Translations under genes and position numbers: made by a program
The notes under the pieces: generated by a model
Databases searched by the model: none
What the model was told of the DNA's origin: nothing
Seen by the model: the letters and a program-made list of their open reading frames with translations, nothing else
Shown: in pieces, positions 1 through 8,080 of the stretch
How the letters are laid out: the number at the start of each line of letters is the position of its first letter
How positions within the stretch are numbered: the stretch's first letter is position 1
Assembly (NCBI GenBank): GCA_039819065.1
Contig: JBCBSS010000019.1
Location: 3,802-67,801 of the forward strand
Length of the DNA stretch: 64,000 nucleotides
Reading direction: 5' to 3'
Origin: JBCBSS01 sp039819065
GTDB lineage: Bacteria > Bacteroidota > Bacteroidia > Cytophagales > Cyclobacteriaceae

Positions 1-177
1 GTCGGCGAAAAAGTTGAATCGTAAATAGGTGGCGAATTGGTCGATCCAGTCCTTGTACTGAGAAAAGAAGCTGGTAAAGTAGGCTAGGGGGTAATGGAAT
101 AGTACGATATTACAAACTAGAATTCCGAAGATGGCATATCCCCTGATAACGTCTAACTCTTCTACTCTTTGATTCAT
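1..177 (-). CDS. DUF418/YeiB-like membrane protein, N-terminal fragment
   Basis: Reading the minus strand from an ATG at 177 gives 59 uninterrupted codons running off the left edge of the window. The product begins MNQRVEELDVIRGYAIFGI and continues LVCNIVLFHYPLAYF. The pattern of R-x-x-x-LDxxRGxAIxGIL followed by a hydrophobic helix is the N-terminus of DUF418 (YeiB-type) multi-pass inner-membrane proteins, whose function is not settled. Only the first helix and the start of a loop are visible. The family call rests on this short motif. Confidence 0.65.
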   Translation of the reverse strand, partial: MNQRVEELDVIRGYAIFGILVCNIVLFHYPLAYFTSFFSQYKDWIDQFATYLRFNFFAD

Positions 178-475
178 ACAGTACTGTTCAAATCATAAAG
201 CTAGCTTTAATGCTATCGCCGTTTGAACGTGTGGCTCAAATATAAAGTGAGATGTCGGTAGATATGTAGTCTATTAAATTTGATTTGCTTTTAGGTAATC
301 TGTGCTTATTGCTTTCTTCCATGTTTGGATTGAGAAACGAAGCGCATTAATAATACTTTCTTTGTTCAACTAAGGTGAAGAGGTGCCCGGGTGGCTGAAG
401 ATCTAAATCCAGATTCCATTCTTCGTGAAGATCTCGATGACAAATCACTCATTTAAATACTGTATTGGTACAAGG

Positions 476-1057
476 TTATTTCGTTTGACGAGAACGTATT
501 TTACTTACAAATTCTGGCGATATTCCTAAGTATGATGCTATTATATATTGCGGTACTCTGTTTACAATTTGCGGATATTTCTTAACGTATTCCCAATAAC
601 GTTCTTCGGAGGTTTTGCTGATATTAGAAATGATCCGTCTTCTTGAATTGGCAAACGCTTTTTCGGTCAATAATCGAAAATATTGACTTAAAGAATGAAT
701 CTCGGCACAAAGTCTCTCGACATCTTCATACTTCATTTGAAAAATGATCGAATCTTCTAATGCTTCGGCAAAATGCATTGCTGGTTCCTGATTAATATAG
801 CTGTAGAAATCCGTAAAAAACCAGTCTTCTATTCCGATACTTACCGTATGTTCTTTGGCTTGATCGTCGGAATAAAAAACTCGGACAGCTCCCTTTACAA
901 TGTAATTGCGATACTCACAGACGTAACCTGGTTGAATGACGAATTGCCTTTTCCTTATTCTAGTAATCTTGATAATAGAAGTAAACTTTTGTATTTCATC
1001 CTCTGTCAATTCAACATAACGTGCAATATTTGATAAAATGCTTGCATATTTTTCCAT
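476..1057 (-). CDS. Crp/Fnr-family transcriptional regulator
   Basis: This 193-residue protein has the length and layout of Bacteroidota Crp/Fnr regulators: an N-terminal cyclic-nucleotide-binding-like beta-roll (about residues 25-115, with the QPGYVCEYRNYIVKGAVRVF segment), a dimerisation helix (about 115-140) and a C-terminal helix-turn-helix (about 165-193, VPQYIIASYLGISPEFVSKIR). No cysteine cluster for an Fnr-type iron-sulfur centre is seen, and the cAMP-contacting residues are not obviously kept, so the ligand is unknown. It lies just downstream, on the same strand, of the AhpD-SDR-hydrolase run. In this phylum such regulators often control a neighbouring stress gene, so it may regulate that run (inference). 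Confidence 0.85.
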   Translation of the reverse strand: MEKYASILSNIARYVELTEDEIQKFTSIIKITRIRKRQFVIQPGYVCEYRNYIVKGAVRVFYSDDQAKEHTVSIGIEDWFFTDFYSYINQEPAMHFAEALEDSIIFQMKYEDVERLCAEIHSLSQYFRLLTEKAFANSRRRIISNISKTSEERYWEYVKKYPQIVNRVPQYIIASYLGISPEFVSKIRSRQTK

Positions 1058-1254
1058 TGGAATAGCTTATGGATATTTGGAGTCTCTACCTCAATGAAGA
1101 TAACCAATTCTACATTGGTAATCCTAATCACTGTCAAGAGAAGTACAACTGATTATCCAATAACCCCTCCAACCTGCCAATCGCTGACAGCGGCTCTGTC
1201 TAAAAGGTGTGCATAAACTAATACTCAGTTATAGCACACCTTAATTAATATTGA

Positions 1255-1821
1255 TTACGCAAGAACCATGTCTTTATTCCACTCCATTGGCACAAAGGCG
1301 TCATCTAGCTTTGGTGCTACGATATGAGTGGTATAATTGGAAAGCACTTTAAGGCTCGTTCCCACTATCACTTCAAGAACTGTTTGTTTAGTATAACCTG
1401 CTTGAAGGAACTCCTCAACTTGCTCCTCGGTTGCCCAGCCGCGTGATTCATTAATAATGATAGAGAATTGGCGTAAAGCTTCAAGCTTAGGGTCTTTTAA
1501 GGGCAAACCACTACGTAGCGCTTCGATAATATCATTATCAACTTTAGCCATTTTGGATACAGCTGTATGGGCGGCCATACAGTAAGTACATTCATTTAAT
1601 CTATTATTGGTCATTAAGATTATCTGGCGTTCCGTTTCACTCAAATTAGATTTATCAAACAATGCCATCATTGTTAAATAGCTTTCAACCATTACCGGTG
1701 ACTCTGACATGGTTGCCATGAGATTCGGTACGAACCCCATTTTTTTCTTGGCCGCTTCCAGAATTGGTTTGGATGCTTGCGGCGCACTTTCGATAGTGTG
1801 GATATTAAAATTATTTTTCAT
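1255..1821 (-). CDS. Carboxymuconolactone decarboxylase / AhpD-like protein
   Basis: The 188-residue protein is all-helical and carries the AhpD-type redox motif ECTYCMAAH (CxxC followed by His, about residues 76-84). In AhpD and peroxidase-related relatives these residues reduce peroxides or serve as the catalytic pair. There is no signal peptide, so it should act in the cytoplasm. It is the last member of a same-strand group with an SDR oxidoreductase and an alpha/beta hydrolase, which together suggest handling of peroxides or small organic compounds. The true substrate cannot be read from the sequence; a decarboxylase role is less likely because the CxxC-H motif points to the AhpD side of the family. 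Confidence 0.85.
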   Translation of the reverse strand: MKNNFNIHTIESAPQASKPILEAAKKKMGFVPNLMATMSESPVMVESYLTMMALFDKSNLSETERQIILMTNNRLNECTYCMAAHTAVSKMAKVDNDIIEALRSGLPLKDPKLEALRQFSIIINESRGWATEEQVEEFLQAGYTKQTVLEVIVGTSLKVLSNYTTHIVAPKLDDAFVPMEWNKDMVLA

Positions 1822-1893
1822 TTTTAATCTCTTTAATTTTTAAAAAACTATTGTTTCCAAATTCCAGATATTGGATTTGATATGGGCTTTACA

Positions 1894-2625
1894 TCAAAAG
1901 GCTGCAAAGTTCTGTTCGAGACTTTTGGGTGAGCTAAGGAAGACTGGTCCGACCTGTTGAGACATGGCATCTGGAAAGATCTCCTCAACTCCATTTTCAA
2001 TCCCCTCAAGAATTTTTTCTGCTACTTGAGAAGCTGGTGTAGCTGGCATTTCAAGATTTTCTGTCATACGTGTGGCTACAGGACCGGGGTACACTCCATG
2101 GACCGCTATATTATCTGCCTTCAACTTTCCACGTAGCGACTGTGTCATTGAATGAACCGCAGCTTTTGAGGCAGAATATCCGCCGAAACTCGGCATTGAG
2201 GCGAGGCCGGCAATACTCGATAGATTAGCAATTGCAGAAGAACCTCCATTTTTAAGTGTCGGTATTAACTCCTTCGTAACCGCGAGTGTTCCAAAAAAGT
2301 TAGTTTCAAAATCATTGCGTAATTGTTCCTCGGTGTCATCCAATAAATTGGCCGCAGTGAATATACCGGCGTTGTTTATGAGTACGTCCAGTGACGGTAC
2401 CAATTGAGAAAGCTGTTCGATCGTCGCTGGATCCTCCAGGTCAAGATGAATAGGAATCACCTTTTCGCCCAATTCTTCTAGTGTTGAACGGTTGTGTTCT
2501 GAACGGTACGTTGCATATACCTTAGCAGCTCCTTTTTCAAGAGATTTTTCGACTAAAGCAAGACCAAGGCCACGATTGGCACCTGTAATAAGTATGATTT
2601 TATCTTTAATATTTATGTTAGACAT
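1894..2625 (-). CDS. SDR-family NAD(P)-dependent oxidoreductase
   Basis: A classical short-chain dehydrogenase/reductase of 243 residues. Visible motifs are the Rossmann dinucleotide loop TGANRGLG (14-21), NNAG (84-87), the catalytic Ser in NLSSIAG (about 136), and Y150-SAS-K154. The tail after PGPVATRM is short and substrate-specific. R41 after the second beta strand (ATYRSEH) favours NADP(H) (inference). It sits 20 nt downstream of the hydrolase gene and 72 nt upstream of the AhpD-like gene, so the three are probably cotranscribed. The substrate is unknown. Confidence 0.9.
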   Translation of the reverse strand: MSNINIKDKIILITGANRGLGLALVEKSLEKGAAKVYATYRSEHNRSTLEELGEKVIPIHLDLEDPATIEQLSQLVPSLDVLINNAGIFTAANLLDDTEEQLRNDFETNFFGTLAVTKELIPTLKNGGSSAIANLSSIAGLASMPSFGGYSASKAAVHSMTQSLRGKLKADNIAVHGVYPGPVATRMTENLEMPATPASQVAEKILEGIENGVEEIFPDAMSQQVGPVFLSSPKSLEQNFAAF

Positions 2626-2645
2626 GACTTTTTTGTTTTAAGTGT

Positions 2646-3620
2646 TTAAATGTTTTTAATAAATGCTGTGATGAGATCTGCAGCCTGATCGGAATGCAAT
2701 TCCAACAAAAAATGGCTTCCATCAATGAAATGAGTTTCTACTTTTTTTAGATCGTTTGAAAAGGCTTTGGCGCCTTCTACACTGAAGAACTTATCATGTA
2801 TGCCCCAAATAATGATGGTAGGTGGTTGATGATCTCGTAAATACTTTTGCCACTCAGGATACCTCTCGAAATTGCTTCCATAATCATTCAAGAATGTGAT
2901 TTGTATTTCTTGAATACCCTCTCTTCTCAAGAGTGCCTCATCAGTCAAATAAGAAAGCGGATCCACCTTGGATGGATCTTTAACACCGCCGAGATACATG
3001 GCCTTTAAACCATTTAAGGACATCCACCAGTTCTGCAATTCGAGTACACCTTCGGTGTCTCCAGATGCTAGCAAAGCACTGTATTTCTGCGCCCACTCAC
3101 CACTGAGCCCTTCAAAATATGCATTGGCGTTTTGGACAATAAATCCCTTGACTTTTTCAGGGCGACGATGTGCCATTCTAAACCCAATGGGGCCTCCATA
3201 GTCTTGCATCATGATGTAATGGGAGCCAATCTTGAGTTGATCTACAAAAGCATCCATTAACAATGACACATTGTGAAAAGTGTAATCATATTCATTTATG
3301 GACGGAGCATCGCTAAAACCAAATCCAGGGTAATCAGGCGCGACAACGTGAAAATTCGCAGCCAGTTTTTTAATAAGATCCCTGTACATATGGGAGGAAC
3401 TAGGAAACCCATGTAACATCAGTATGGTTTCCTTTTTGGGATCTCCTGCTTCTCTGTAGAAAATAGAAATACCATTGACTTCTATTTTGCGATGAGCGGT
3501 TTCGAGATACGATACACTGTGCGAAATCTTACTATCAGATTTCACTCCGGGGTGCTGTCCTTGCGCCATTTGCATTAAGGCAACAAGAAGGAAAACAAGC
3601 GTTGTGATTTTCATTTTCAT
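2646..3620 (-). CDS. Secreted alpha/beta hydrolase, haloalkane dehalogenase/epoxide hydrolase type
   Basis: The 324-residue protein starts with a signal peptide (about residues 1-21). HGFPSSS (70-76) is the oxyanion loop, and the nucleophile-elbow position in MMQDYGGPIGFR is Asp140, with His303 in DGSHFLLE. An Asp nucleophile rather than Ser is the hallmark of haloalkane dehalogenases, epoxide hydrolases and fluoroacetate dehalogenases, so an alkyl-enzyme ester mechanism is expected. Export to the periplasm is less usual for that group. It lies immediately upstream of the SDR gene. A dehalogenase and an epoxide hydrolase cannot be told apart here. Confidence 0.8.
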   Translation of the reverse strand: MKMKITTLVFLLVALMQMAQGQHPGVKSDSKISHSVSYLETAHRKIEVNGISIFYREAGDPKKETILMLHGFPSSSHMYRDLIKKLAANFHVVAPDYPGFGFSDAPSINEYDYTFHNVSLLMDAFVDQLKIGSHYIMMQDYGGPIGFRMAHRRPEKVKGFIVQNANAYFEGLSGEWAQKYSALLASGDTEGVLELQNWWMSLNGLKAMYLGGVKDPSKVDPLSYLTDEALLRREGIQEIQITFLNDYGSNFERYPEWQKYLRDHQPPTIIIWGIHDKFFSVEGAKAFSNDLKKVETHFIDGSHFLLELHSDQAADLITAFIKNI

Positions 3621-3729
3621 AAACTTTTGAATGTTGCGTTCTGGTTTGATTAGAGTGCTGTTTTATCAATTATCAGGAAGAGGTCGAGAGCCTTGCAAAT
3701 CAATTGTCTGCAAGGCTCTTTAGACCGAG

Positions 3730-4515
3730 CTAAAGAGAATTATGGATATTCTCCAGGTCAAAACCATTATTGAATTTTACATTTTTGGTGAACTGCTCAG
3801 TCCAAGCTTCTTTTATGACCTCACCGTCCCAGTTAGCCGGAGCATATTTGCGATAGGTGGTTAAATAGATTCCATTAATTTTCTCATATTTCACCTTCAT
3901 CAGACTCGGTTCTGTGACTCCAAAGCCCTTAGCGGTATAGAGAAATTGATCAATTCTGTAAGTGGTGGGATTGACATATAAAAGATACTTGTCGCTGGTT
4001 TCTCCAACGTTATCCCCAAAGGTCATTTCAACCACCTGATAAGAAATTCCATCTACCTTTCTTGCCGGTAACAGTCTATGATTGACTCCGGGATCCAGCA
4101 ATTTGAACATCATGGCAAACCAATAATAGTTTGTCTTTCGCAGTGCATGTCCAATGTAGGCAGGTTGTTGTTCTGTGATGACGTTACCATTCAATTTGGA
4201 AACAGTCTTCTTGCCATTAAAAAATTGCGTATGCGTACCAGCCATTTGCGGAATAGCATAAACTTGTCTCTTGGTATATTGAGCGTAGGAAACTTCGCCA
4301 TCAAAAATATACCTCTCCTTAGAGACATCTTCTACGTTGTTTGCTTTGACTCTGAAAGTATAGTCAAAAGAGACATCTTTTAACTTATGTAATGCGTTAA
4401 CGCCACCGTTAGCTTCTACTACTTTGGTGATCAGTTCCCGCGCATTCTGAGCGTTAACTTTTGTTGCAAATAAAATCAATGCAACTGAGGCGATTTTAAT
4501 GAGTTGATTTTTCAT
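3730..4515 (-). CDS. Secreted DUF6503-like protein
   Basis: This 261-residue protein has an N-terminal signal peptide (about residues 1-22) and no further membrane segment. The body is beta-rich and reads like the DUF6503 proteins common in Bacteroidota, which in overall pattern resemble LolA/LolB-type half-barrels (NARELITKVVEANGG near the N-terminus; YWFAMMFKLLDPG in the middle). Its start overlaps the stop of the upstream peroxiredoxin-like gene by 4 nt, which implies translational coupling. No catalytic residues are evident, and a periplasmic carrier or envelope role is only a guess. Confidence 0.6.
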   Translation of the reverse strand: MKNQLIKIASVALILFATKVNAQNARELITKVVEANGGVNALHKLKDVSFDYTFRVKANNVEDVSKERYIFDGEVSYAQYTKRQVYAIPQMAGTHTQFFNGKKTVSKLNGNVITEQQPAYIGHALRKTNYYWFAMMFKLLDPGVNHRLLPARKVDGISYQVVEMTFGDNVGETSDKYLLYVNPTTYRIDQFLYTAKGFGVTEPSLMKVKYEKINGIYLTTYRKYAPANWDGEVIKEAWTEQFTKNVKFNNGFDLENIHNSL

Positions 4516-5180
4516 GATTGTTTGTTTAAAGCGTTTATAATTTCGGAGGGTTCGACACGATTTCTGTAGTCTGCCCCTTCTGATTTTGCAAAAGAAATTG
4601 TGGCGTCCATTTCAATAATAAATGTTGCCGGGACGGGGAGCTCACTATCTTCGTCGGCATAGTAGCTGTTATAGTCGAATCCTAATTCAGCCATTTTTGC
4701 AGATGACTTTTCAGGGTTTGCATGAACAGTGGTATACTGTTTTGCTACGATATTTCCATTATCACTTAAGACTTCGAATTGAAGATCATTTTTTTCCTTG
4801 ATGGTCAATGACTCATCGGGAGTTTGCGGTGAAATGGCTATTAATGTTGCTCCCGCTCCTTCAATCTCTGGCAGGATAGATTGATACTGATGAAGAGTCA
4901 AATTACAGTAAGGACACCAAGTGCCTCTGTAGAAGGTGAGCACCACTCTGTTGGTCTTTAGGACTTCATATAAGTTCACACTTTCATTGACCGCATTCGA
5001 TAAAGTAAAATCGGGTGCCTTATCTCCCTCATGGAGCCTTAAGATGGAAGTGTATACTTGATGTAGTACCTCTGCATCTTCATTAAATACTTCGAGCGCA
5101 TCGGCAGGAAGCATGTTCGAAAGGTTCTTTTTTAGTTCCTTTAAACCCTCTTGATAAGAAGGTATTGCTACTTTTTCCAT
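4512..5180 (-). CDS. Peroxiredoxin-like (AhpC/TSA) family protein
   Basis: A 222-residue thioredoxin-fold protein with the segment FYRGTWCPYCNLTLHQYQ (about residues 83-100). The WCPYC motif gives CxxC, unlike the single peroxidatic Cys of typical 2-Cys peroxiredoxins, and matches the peroxiredoxin-like family that pairs a long N-terminal helical part (about 1-45) with an AhpC/TSA domain. There is no signal peptide. It should reduce peroxides or organic hydroperoxides in the cytoplasm. It is the first gene of the run overlapping the DUF6503-like gene, with 469 nt of non-coding DNA upstream where the promoter must lie. Confidence 0.8.
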   Translation of the reverse strand: MEKVAIPSYQEGLKELKKNLSNMLPADALEVFNEDAEVLHQVYTSILRLHEGDKAPDFTLSNAVNESVNLYEVLKTNRVVLTFYRGTWCPYCNLTLHQYQSILPEIEGAGATLIAISPQTPDESLTIKEKNDLQFEVLSDNGNIVAKQYTTVHANPEKSSAKMAELGFDYNSYYADEDSELPVPATFIIEMDATISFAKSEGADYRNRVEPSEIINALNKQS

Positions 5181-5649
5181 TGTTAGAAATTTTATGATGT
5201 TTTAGTAAAAAATTCACATCACAAATTTCTCATCAATTGTGCTGACCGAAAATAAGCTGCGACAGGAAATATGCTTGAACGGCGTCAAGAAGAAATCTTG
5301 AACCAGTTCAATAACCTACAGTTAAGTATTTGATAGCCAATTGTTTACTTAATTATTATAAGCTATAATATTGAGCGGTATTTGCTTGAAGGGTATGTTA
5401 TCCTGAAAAGAATTTAAACCAATGTTGCCAGATATGTAGTCTGTTTTTTCTTGATAGCAACAGTTGTTTGCCGATGTGAAGAGTGGGTTCAAGCGACCTA
5501 TTGAAAGTCGGTGGTGACGGGTTGGTGTTGGGGATCTATCTTTAAGTAATCGAATAAGAAACCAGTCAATTTCTCTCCATCGGTTGACGGAGAGAAATAA
5601 TTGACATGGGAGTGTATCTTGCTAATACGAACTCACTTTAAACCAAACG
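5181..5649. other. Intergenic stretch, 469 nt, one hairpin
   Basis: No convincing gene on either strand. At 5565-5605 there is an imperfect hairpin (arms gtcaatttctctcc and ggagagaaataattgac) that would lie 45 nt beyond the stop of the minus-strand plug-protein gene. It lacks a clear U-run, so it is at best a weak terminator or an mRNA-stabilising structure. The rest must hold the promoter of the minus-strand peroxiredoxin-like gene, but I see no clean TAnnTTTG match. Confidence 0.4.
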
Positions 5650-6120
5650 TTACTTTTTTGTGGTAATGATAATGACACCATTAAGCGCATTATATTTTTC
5701 CATGGCTTTCTCACCTTTGACCACCTCTATATGCTTTATCTTACTTGGGTTTAATTTTGATAAATCAGATTTATCAGCCACATCACCATCGATGATAATC
5801 AACGGCTCCAAATATGGATCTGCAACTTTGATCTTGGACTCATCAACCGAAATCATTTGCTGAGTAAAATCCTTTGTCTTCACTACAATTACACCATTTG
5901 GTGCATTATACTTTTTAAGCGCTTGTTGATCTTTGATAACCGTTACTGACGCGATCTTATCCTGATCGAGAAGCTCAAAAATCGTGTAATCATATTTCGT
6001 TCCATTGATATAAACATCTGGCTTAGGGCCATCTTTAAACTCAACGCGCAACTTATCTTGAGCAAGTATATTTGATGTCGATAGGCATAATATGCAAATG
6101 AAGAGGAATATATTTTTCAT
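5650..6120 (-). CDS. Small secreted protein with two half TonB-plug repeats
   Basis: The 156-residue product has a signal peptide (about 1-20) followed by two tandem copies of the C-terminal half of a TonB-receptor plug (about residues 33-83 and 105-156). Each copy has a strand with an I-D/N-G turn, an L-x-x-D/N-K/P-I-x-x-(I/V)-x-V-(I/K)-K segment, and ends Y-N-A-x-N-G-V-I-(V/I)-(V/I)-K/T-TK. No barrel follows, so it cannot itself be a transporter. It is the third gene after an ECF sigma factor and its anti-sigma factor, 47 nt downstream of the latter. A periplasmic partner for a receptor or the anti-sigma factor is possible (inference). Confidence 0.7.
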   Translation of the reverse strand: MKNIFLFICILCLSTSNILAQDKLRVEFKDGPKPDVYINGTKYDYTIFELLDQDKIASVTVIKDQQALKKYNAPNGVIVVKTKDFTQQMISVDESKIKVADPYLEPLIIIDGDVADKSDLSKLNPSKIKHIEVVKGEKAMEKYNALNGVIIITTKK

Positions 6121-6167
6121 AGTATAATCGTTTAGTAGTTAGGGAATTGTAGAATTATTAATCTGGA

Positions 6168-6590
6168 TCATTCCGATACGCGATAGATGATCACTGCGTC
6201 ATCCTCATAGAGGATATCTTTTTTGGCTACGATATTTTTTTCATCAGGGAACATAGACATAGCTTCATTAAATAAAACTTCCTTCTCATGATCGTTAAGG
6301 TCATCCTCAGTAGGCCTAGCCACAACAACCGCCAGAATAATGGCAATAGATGCCGCCATGCCTGACAAGCCCATCAAAAATCGCTGTCTCCTCTTTTTTC
6401 TGGTTTGAATGGATGCCCAAATCTTATCATTTAGATGAGCAGGCGCTTTCTTTCTTTTTTGTTTGACGTACGTAGACCATTCTTTCATGCCAGAAGGCTG
6501 ATCCTCGCTATTGAAAAGCGCTTCTTCTTCTTCAACCGTCGTTTTGGCGGCTAAGTACTTATTGACTAAATCATGTTTATCGCTACTCAT
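6168..6590 (-). CDS. Putative anti-sigma factor, single-pass membrane protein
   Basis: The 140-residue protein has a charged cytoplasmic N-terminal part (residues 1-70), one transmembrane helix (about 72-91) and a short periplasmic tail. Its start overlaps the end of the ECF sigma gene by 8 nt, the usual arrangement of a sigma/anti-sigma pair. I do not see the HxxxCxxC zinc signature of ZAS-type anti-sigma factors. The role is inferred mainly from position and topology; the tail is too short for a FecR domain. Confidence 0.65.
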   Translation of the reverse strand: MSSDKHDLVNKYLAAKTTVEEEEALFNSEDQPSGMKEWSTYVKQKRKKAPAHLNDKIWASIQTRKKRRQRFLMGLSGMAASIAIILAVVVARPTEDDLNDHEKEVLFNEAMSMFPDEKNIVAKKDILYEDDAVIIYRVSE

Positions 6591-7086
6591 AGCTGTATAT
6601 TTCTTTCAATTTTATTCCTACCTGTTTCCGTGCCCTTGATAGCAGTACCCTTGTATGCTCTAACTTGAGATTTGTGGCCGCTGCGATCTCGGCAAACTCA
6701 AAGCCATCGATATCTCTCATCATCATTACTTCGCGTTGCTGAGATGGCAATTCTTTTAAGATGCTTTCGATAATAGTGGTTAACTCTTTCCATTCTACCT
6801 GATCATGGTTCATGTCCGATGTCAGTATTTTCAGGTGTAGTTCAGAAGGGTCTATTTCAGGACTTTTCTTCTTTAACCTATCCAGGCAATAATTGCGGGC
6901 CGTTAAGAATACGAAACCCGTGATGTTCGGATGGTTTACGAGTTTTTTCCGCCGATCCCAAAGTTTGATCATGATCTCCTGAACAGCATCCTCCGCGTTC
7001 TCTTTGTTGCCCAACATGCGCGCCACCATCGGGAAAATCCGTTCTGATAGAGAGAGTACCTTATCTTCAAAAACTTTTGCTTTCAT
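6583..7086 (-). CDS. ECF-type RNA polymerase sigma factor
   Basis: A 167-residue sigma-70 family protein. Region 2 is at about residues 10-75 (NKENAEDAVQEIMIKLWDRR and the NITGFVFLTARNYCLDRLKK helix), and region 4 at about 108-160 with the helix-turn-helix LPSQQREVMMMRDIDGFEFAEIAAATNLKLEHTRVLLSRARKQ split across two helices. There are no extra domains. It heads a minus-strand unit with the anti-sigma and plug-repeat genes, so it probably directs transcription of that unit and of an unlinked regulon in response to an envelope signal (inference). Confidence 0.9.
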   Translation of the reverse strand: MKAKVFEDKVLSLSERIFPMVARMLGNKENAEDAVQEIMIKLWDRRKKLVNHPNITGFVFLTARNYCLDRLKKKSPEIDPSELHLKILTSDMNHDQVEWKELTTIIESILKELPSQQREVMMMRDIDGFEFAEIAAATNLKLEHTRVLLSRARKQVGIKLKEIYSYE

Positions 7087-7116
7087 CGTATATCAAGAAT
7101 AACGACAAACCTTTAA

Positions 7117-7300
7117 AAGCATAACAGTTGATGATGAGATTGTTTGATGAAGTGATGAAGTGATGATTTGATAATCTGATGAAGTGATGATTTGATGGTC
7201 TGATGATGAGATGATGAGATGATGTGGTGATGTGGTGATTTGATGATGAGATAATGAGATGATGTGATGCTATGATTATCTGATAATTTGATCAATTGAT
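7117..7300. repeat. Degenerate TGATGA-type low-complexity tract
   Basis: About 180 nt are built from imperfect units such as gatgatgagatgatgag and gatgtggtgatttgatg. The tract lies 30 nt upstream of the sigma-factor start and merges at its right end with the first dispersed 150-nt repeat. A 60-codon minus-strand frame through it encodes only HHx/SS-rich sequence and is a by-product of the repeat. The same TGAT flavour recurs at 7911-7940 (gatgatttgatcaattgat). Confidence 0.75.
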
Positions 7301-7442
7301 GATATGAGTAGTGCTAAGTCATAAACTGACCATCTTCAGTCATTCAGAGGGAATCTTATTGGCTATAGAAAGCAGACTGTGGTGAAATGGTTGCGGACTT
7401 CAATCAAGCAATGTATTTGCCACGCGTCTTTAGCGCGTGGCA
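7287..7442 (+). repeat. Dispersed ~150-nt repeat, copy A1
   Basis: Copy A1 runs from tttgatcaattgatgatatg through the conserved block attcagagggaatcttattgg (7341 onwards) to a terminal palindrome at 7418-7442 (tgccacgcg, 7-nt loop, cgcgtggca). The same order of blocks occurs at 7600-7751 on this strand and at 57395-57244 on the other strand. The gap 7087-8080 otherwise holds no gene. Confidence 0.75.
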
Positions 7443-7599
7443 CTATCTTAGCCGATAACACGGCTTGAGCCACCCAGCTAGCGCGAAAGTTACTTTCGTG
7501 CCTTTAGTCGAGTCACGTATACTCAATTGATCATACATTTTGCCCGAGCCATGCTAAACATCTAATAAGTCGCTGCCCAGAATGACCTGCAGGTCATAA

Positions 7600-7751
7600 T
7601 TTGATCAATTGATGATATGAGTGGTGCTAAGTCATCAACTTACCATCTTCAGTCATTCAGAAGGAATCTTATTGGCTATGGAAAGCGAACCGCCGAAAAG
7701 TTGTGTGAACCCTGATCAAGCACATTTGCCACGGTGCTTTAGCCCGTGGCA
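7600..7751 (+). repeat. Dispersed ~150-nt repeat, copy A2
   Basis: Copy A2 has the left block tttgatcaattgatgatatg (7600-7619), the central block attcagaaggaatcttattgg (7655 onwards, followed by ctatggaaagc) and a terminal imperfect palindrome tgccacgg...ccgtggca (7727-7751). It is preceded by gctgcccagaatgacc (7572 onwards), and a related gctgcccagaaggac precedes the copy near 57.4 kb, so the unit may extend further left. The central block matches the 57.3 kb copy better than it matches A1. Confidence 0.75.
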
Positions 7752-8017
7752 CTAAATGAGTCAATAACAGGGCTTTAGCCATTAAATTTTTAGATATAAA
7801 ATGTCATGAAGCTGAGGTGACGCTGTTCAATTCGTCTTTCAGGTACAGTTTAACACCCTCAATTTTGCCAATAGGTTTCTTTCAGAAGGACAGACTGGCA
7901 GTGTTTCAATGAAATGATGATTTGATCAATTGATCGTACTTCCTCTGGACAAGTGTAAAAAGCGTGCCTACTGGCAAATGAAGCTAATAGGTATCATTAA
8001 GATAATTATAAGCGCCC

Positions 8018-8047
8018 TTTGAGAACTCGAAAATTTGTGTATATTTG
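8018..8047 (+). promoter_or_regulatory. Bacteroidota-type promoter of the cytidine deaminase gene
   Basis: TTTG at 8018-8021 and TATATTTG at 8040-8047 are separated by 18 nt. This fits the Bacteroidota sigma-ABfr consensus (-33 TTTG, about 19 nt, -7 TAnnTTTG). Transcription would begin near 8053-8055, about 30 nt before the start codon. Confidence 0.6.
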
Positions 8048-8080
8048 GCGCCCGCTTTTGAGGCGGTGTAACCCTACCAC

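Noticed and set aside
7113..7295. 60-codon minus-strand frame rich in His and Ser
   Set aside because: It is the translation of the degenerate TGATGA tract and is not a gene.
7087..8080. CRISPR array
   Set aside because: Repeated blocks occur, but only two copies, about 310 nt apart, with no regular short repeats or spacers.
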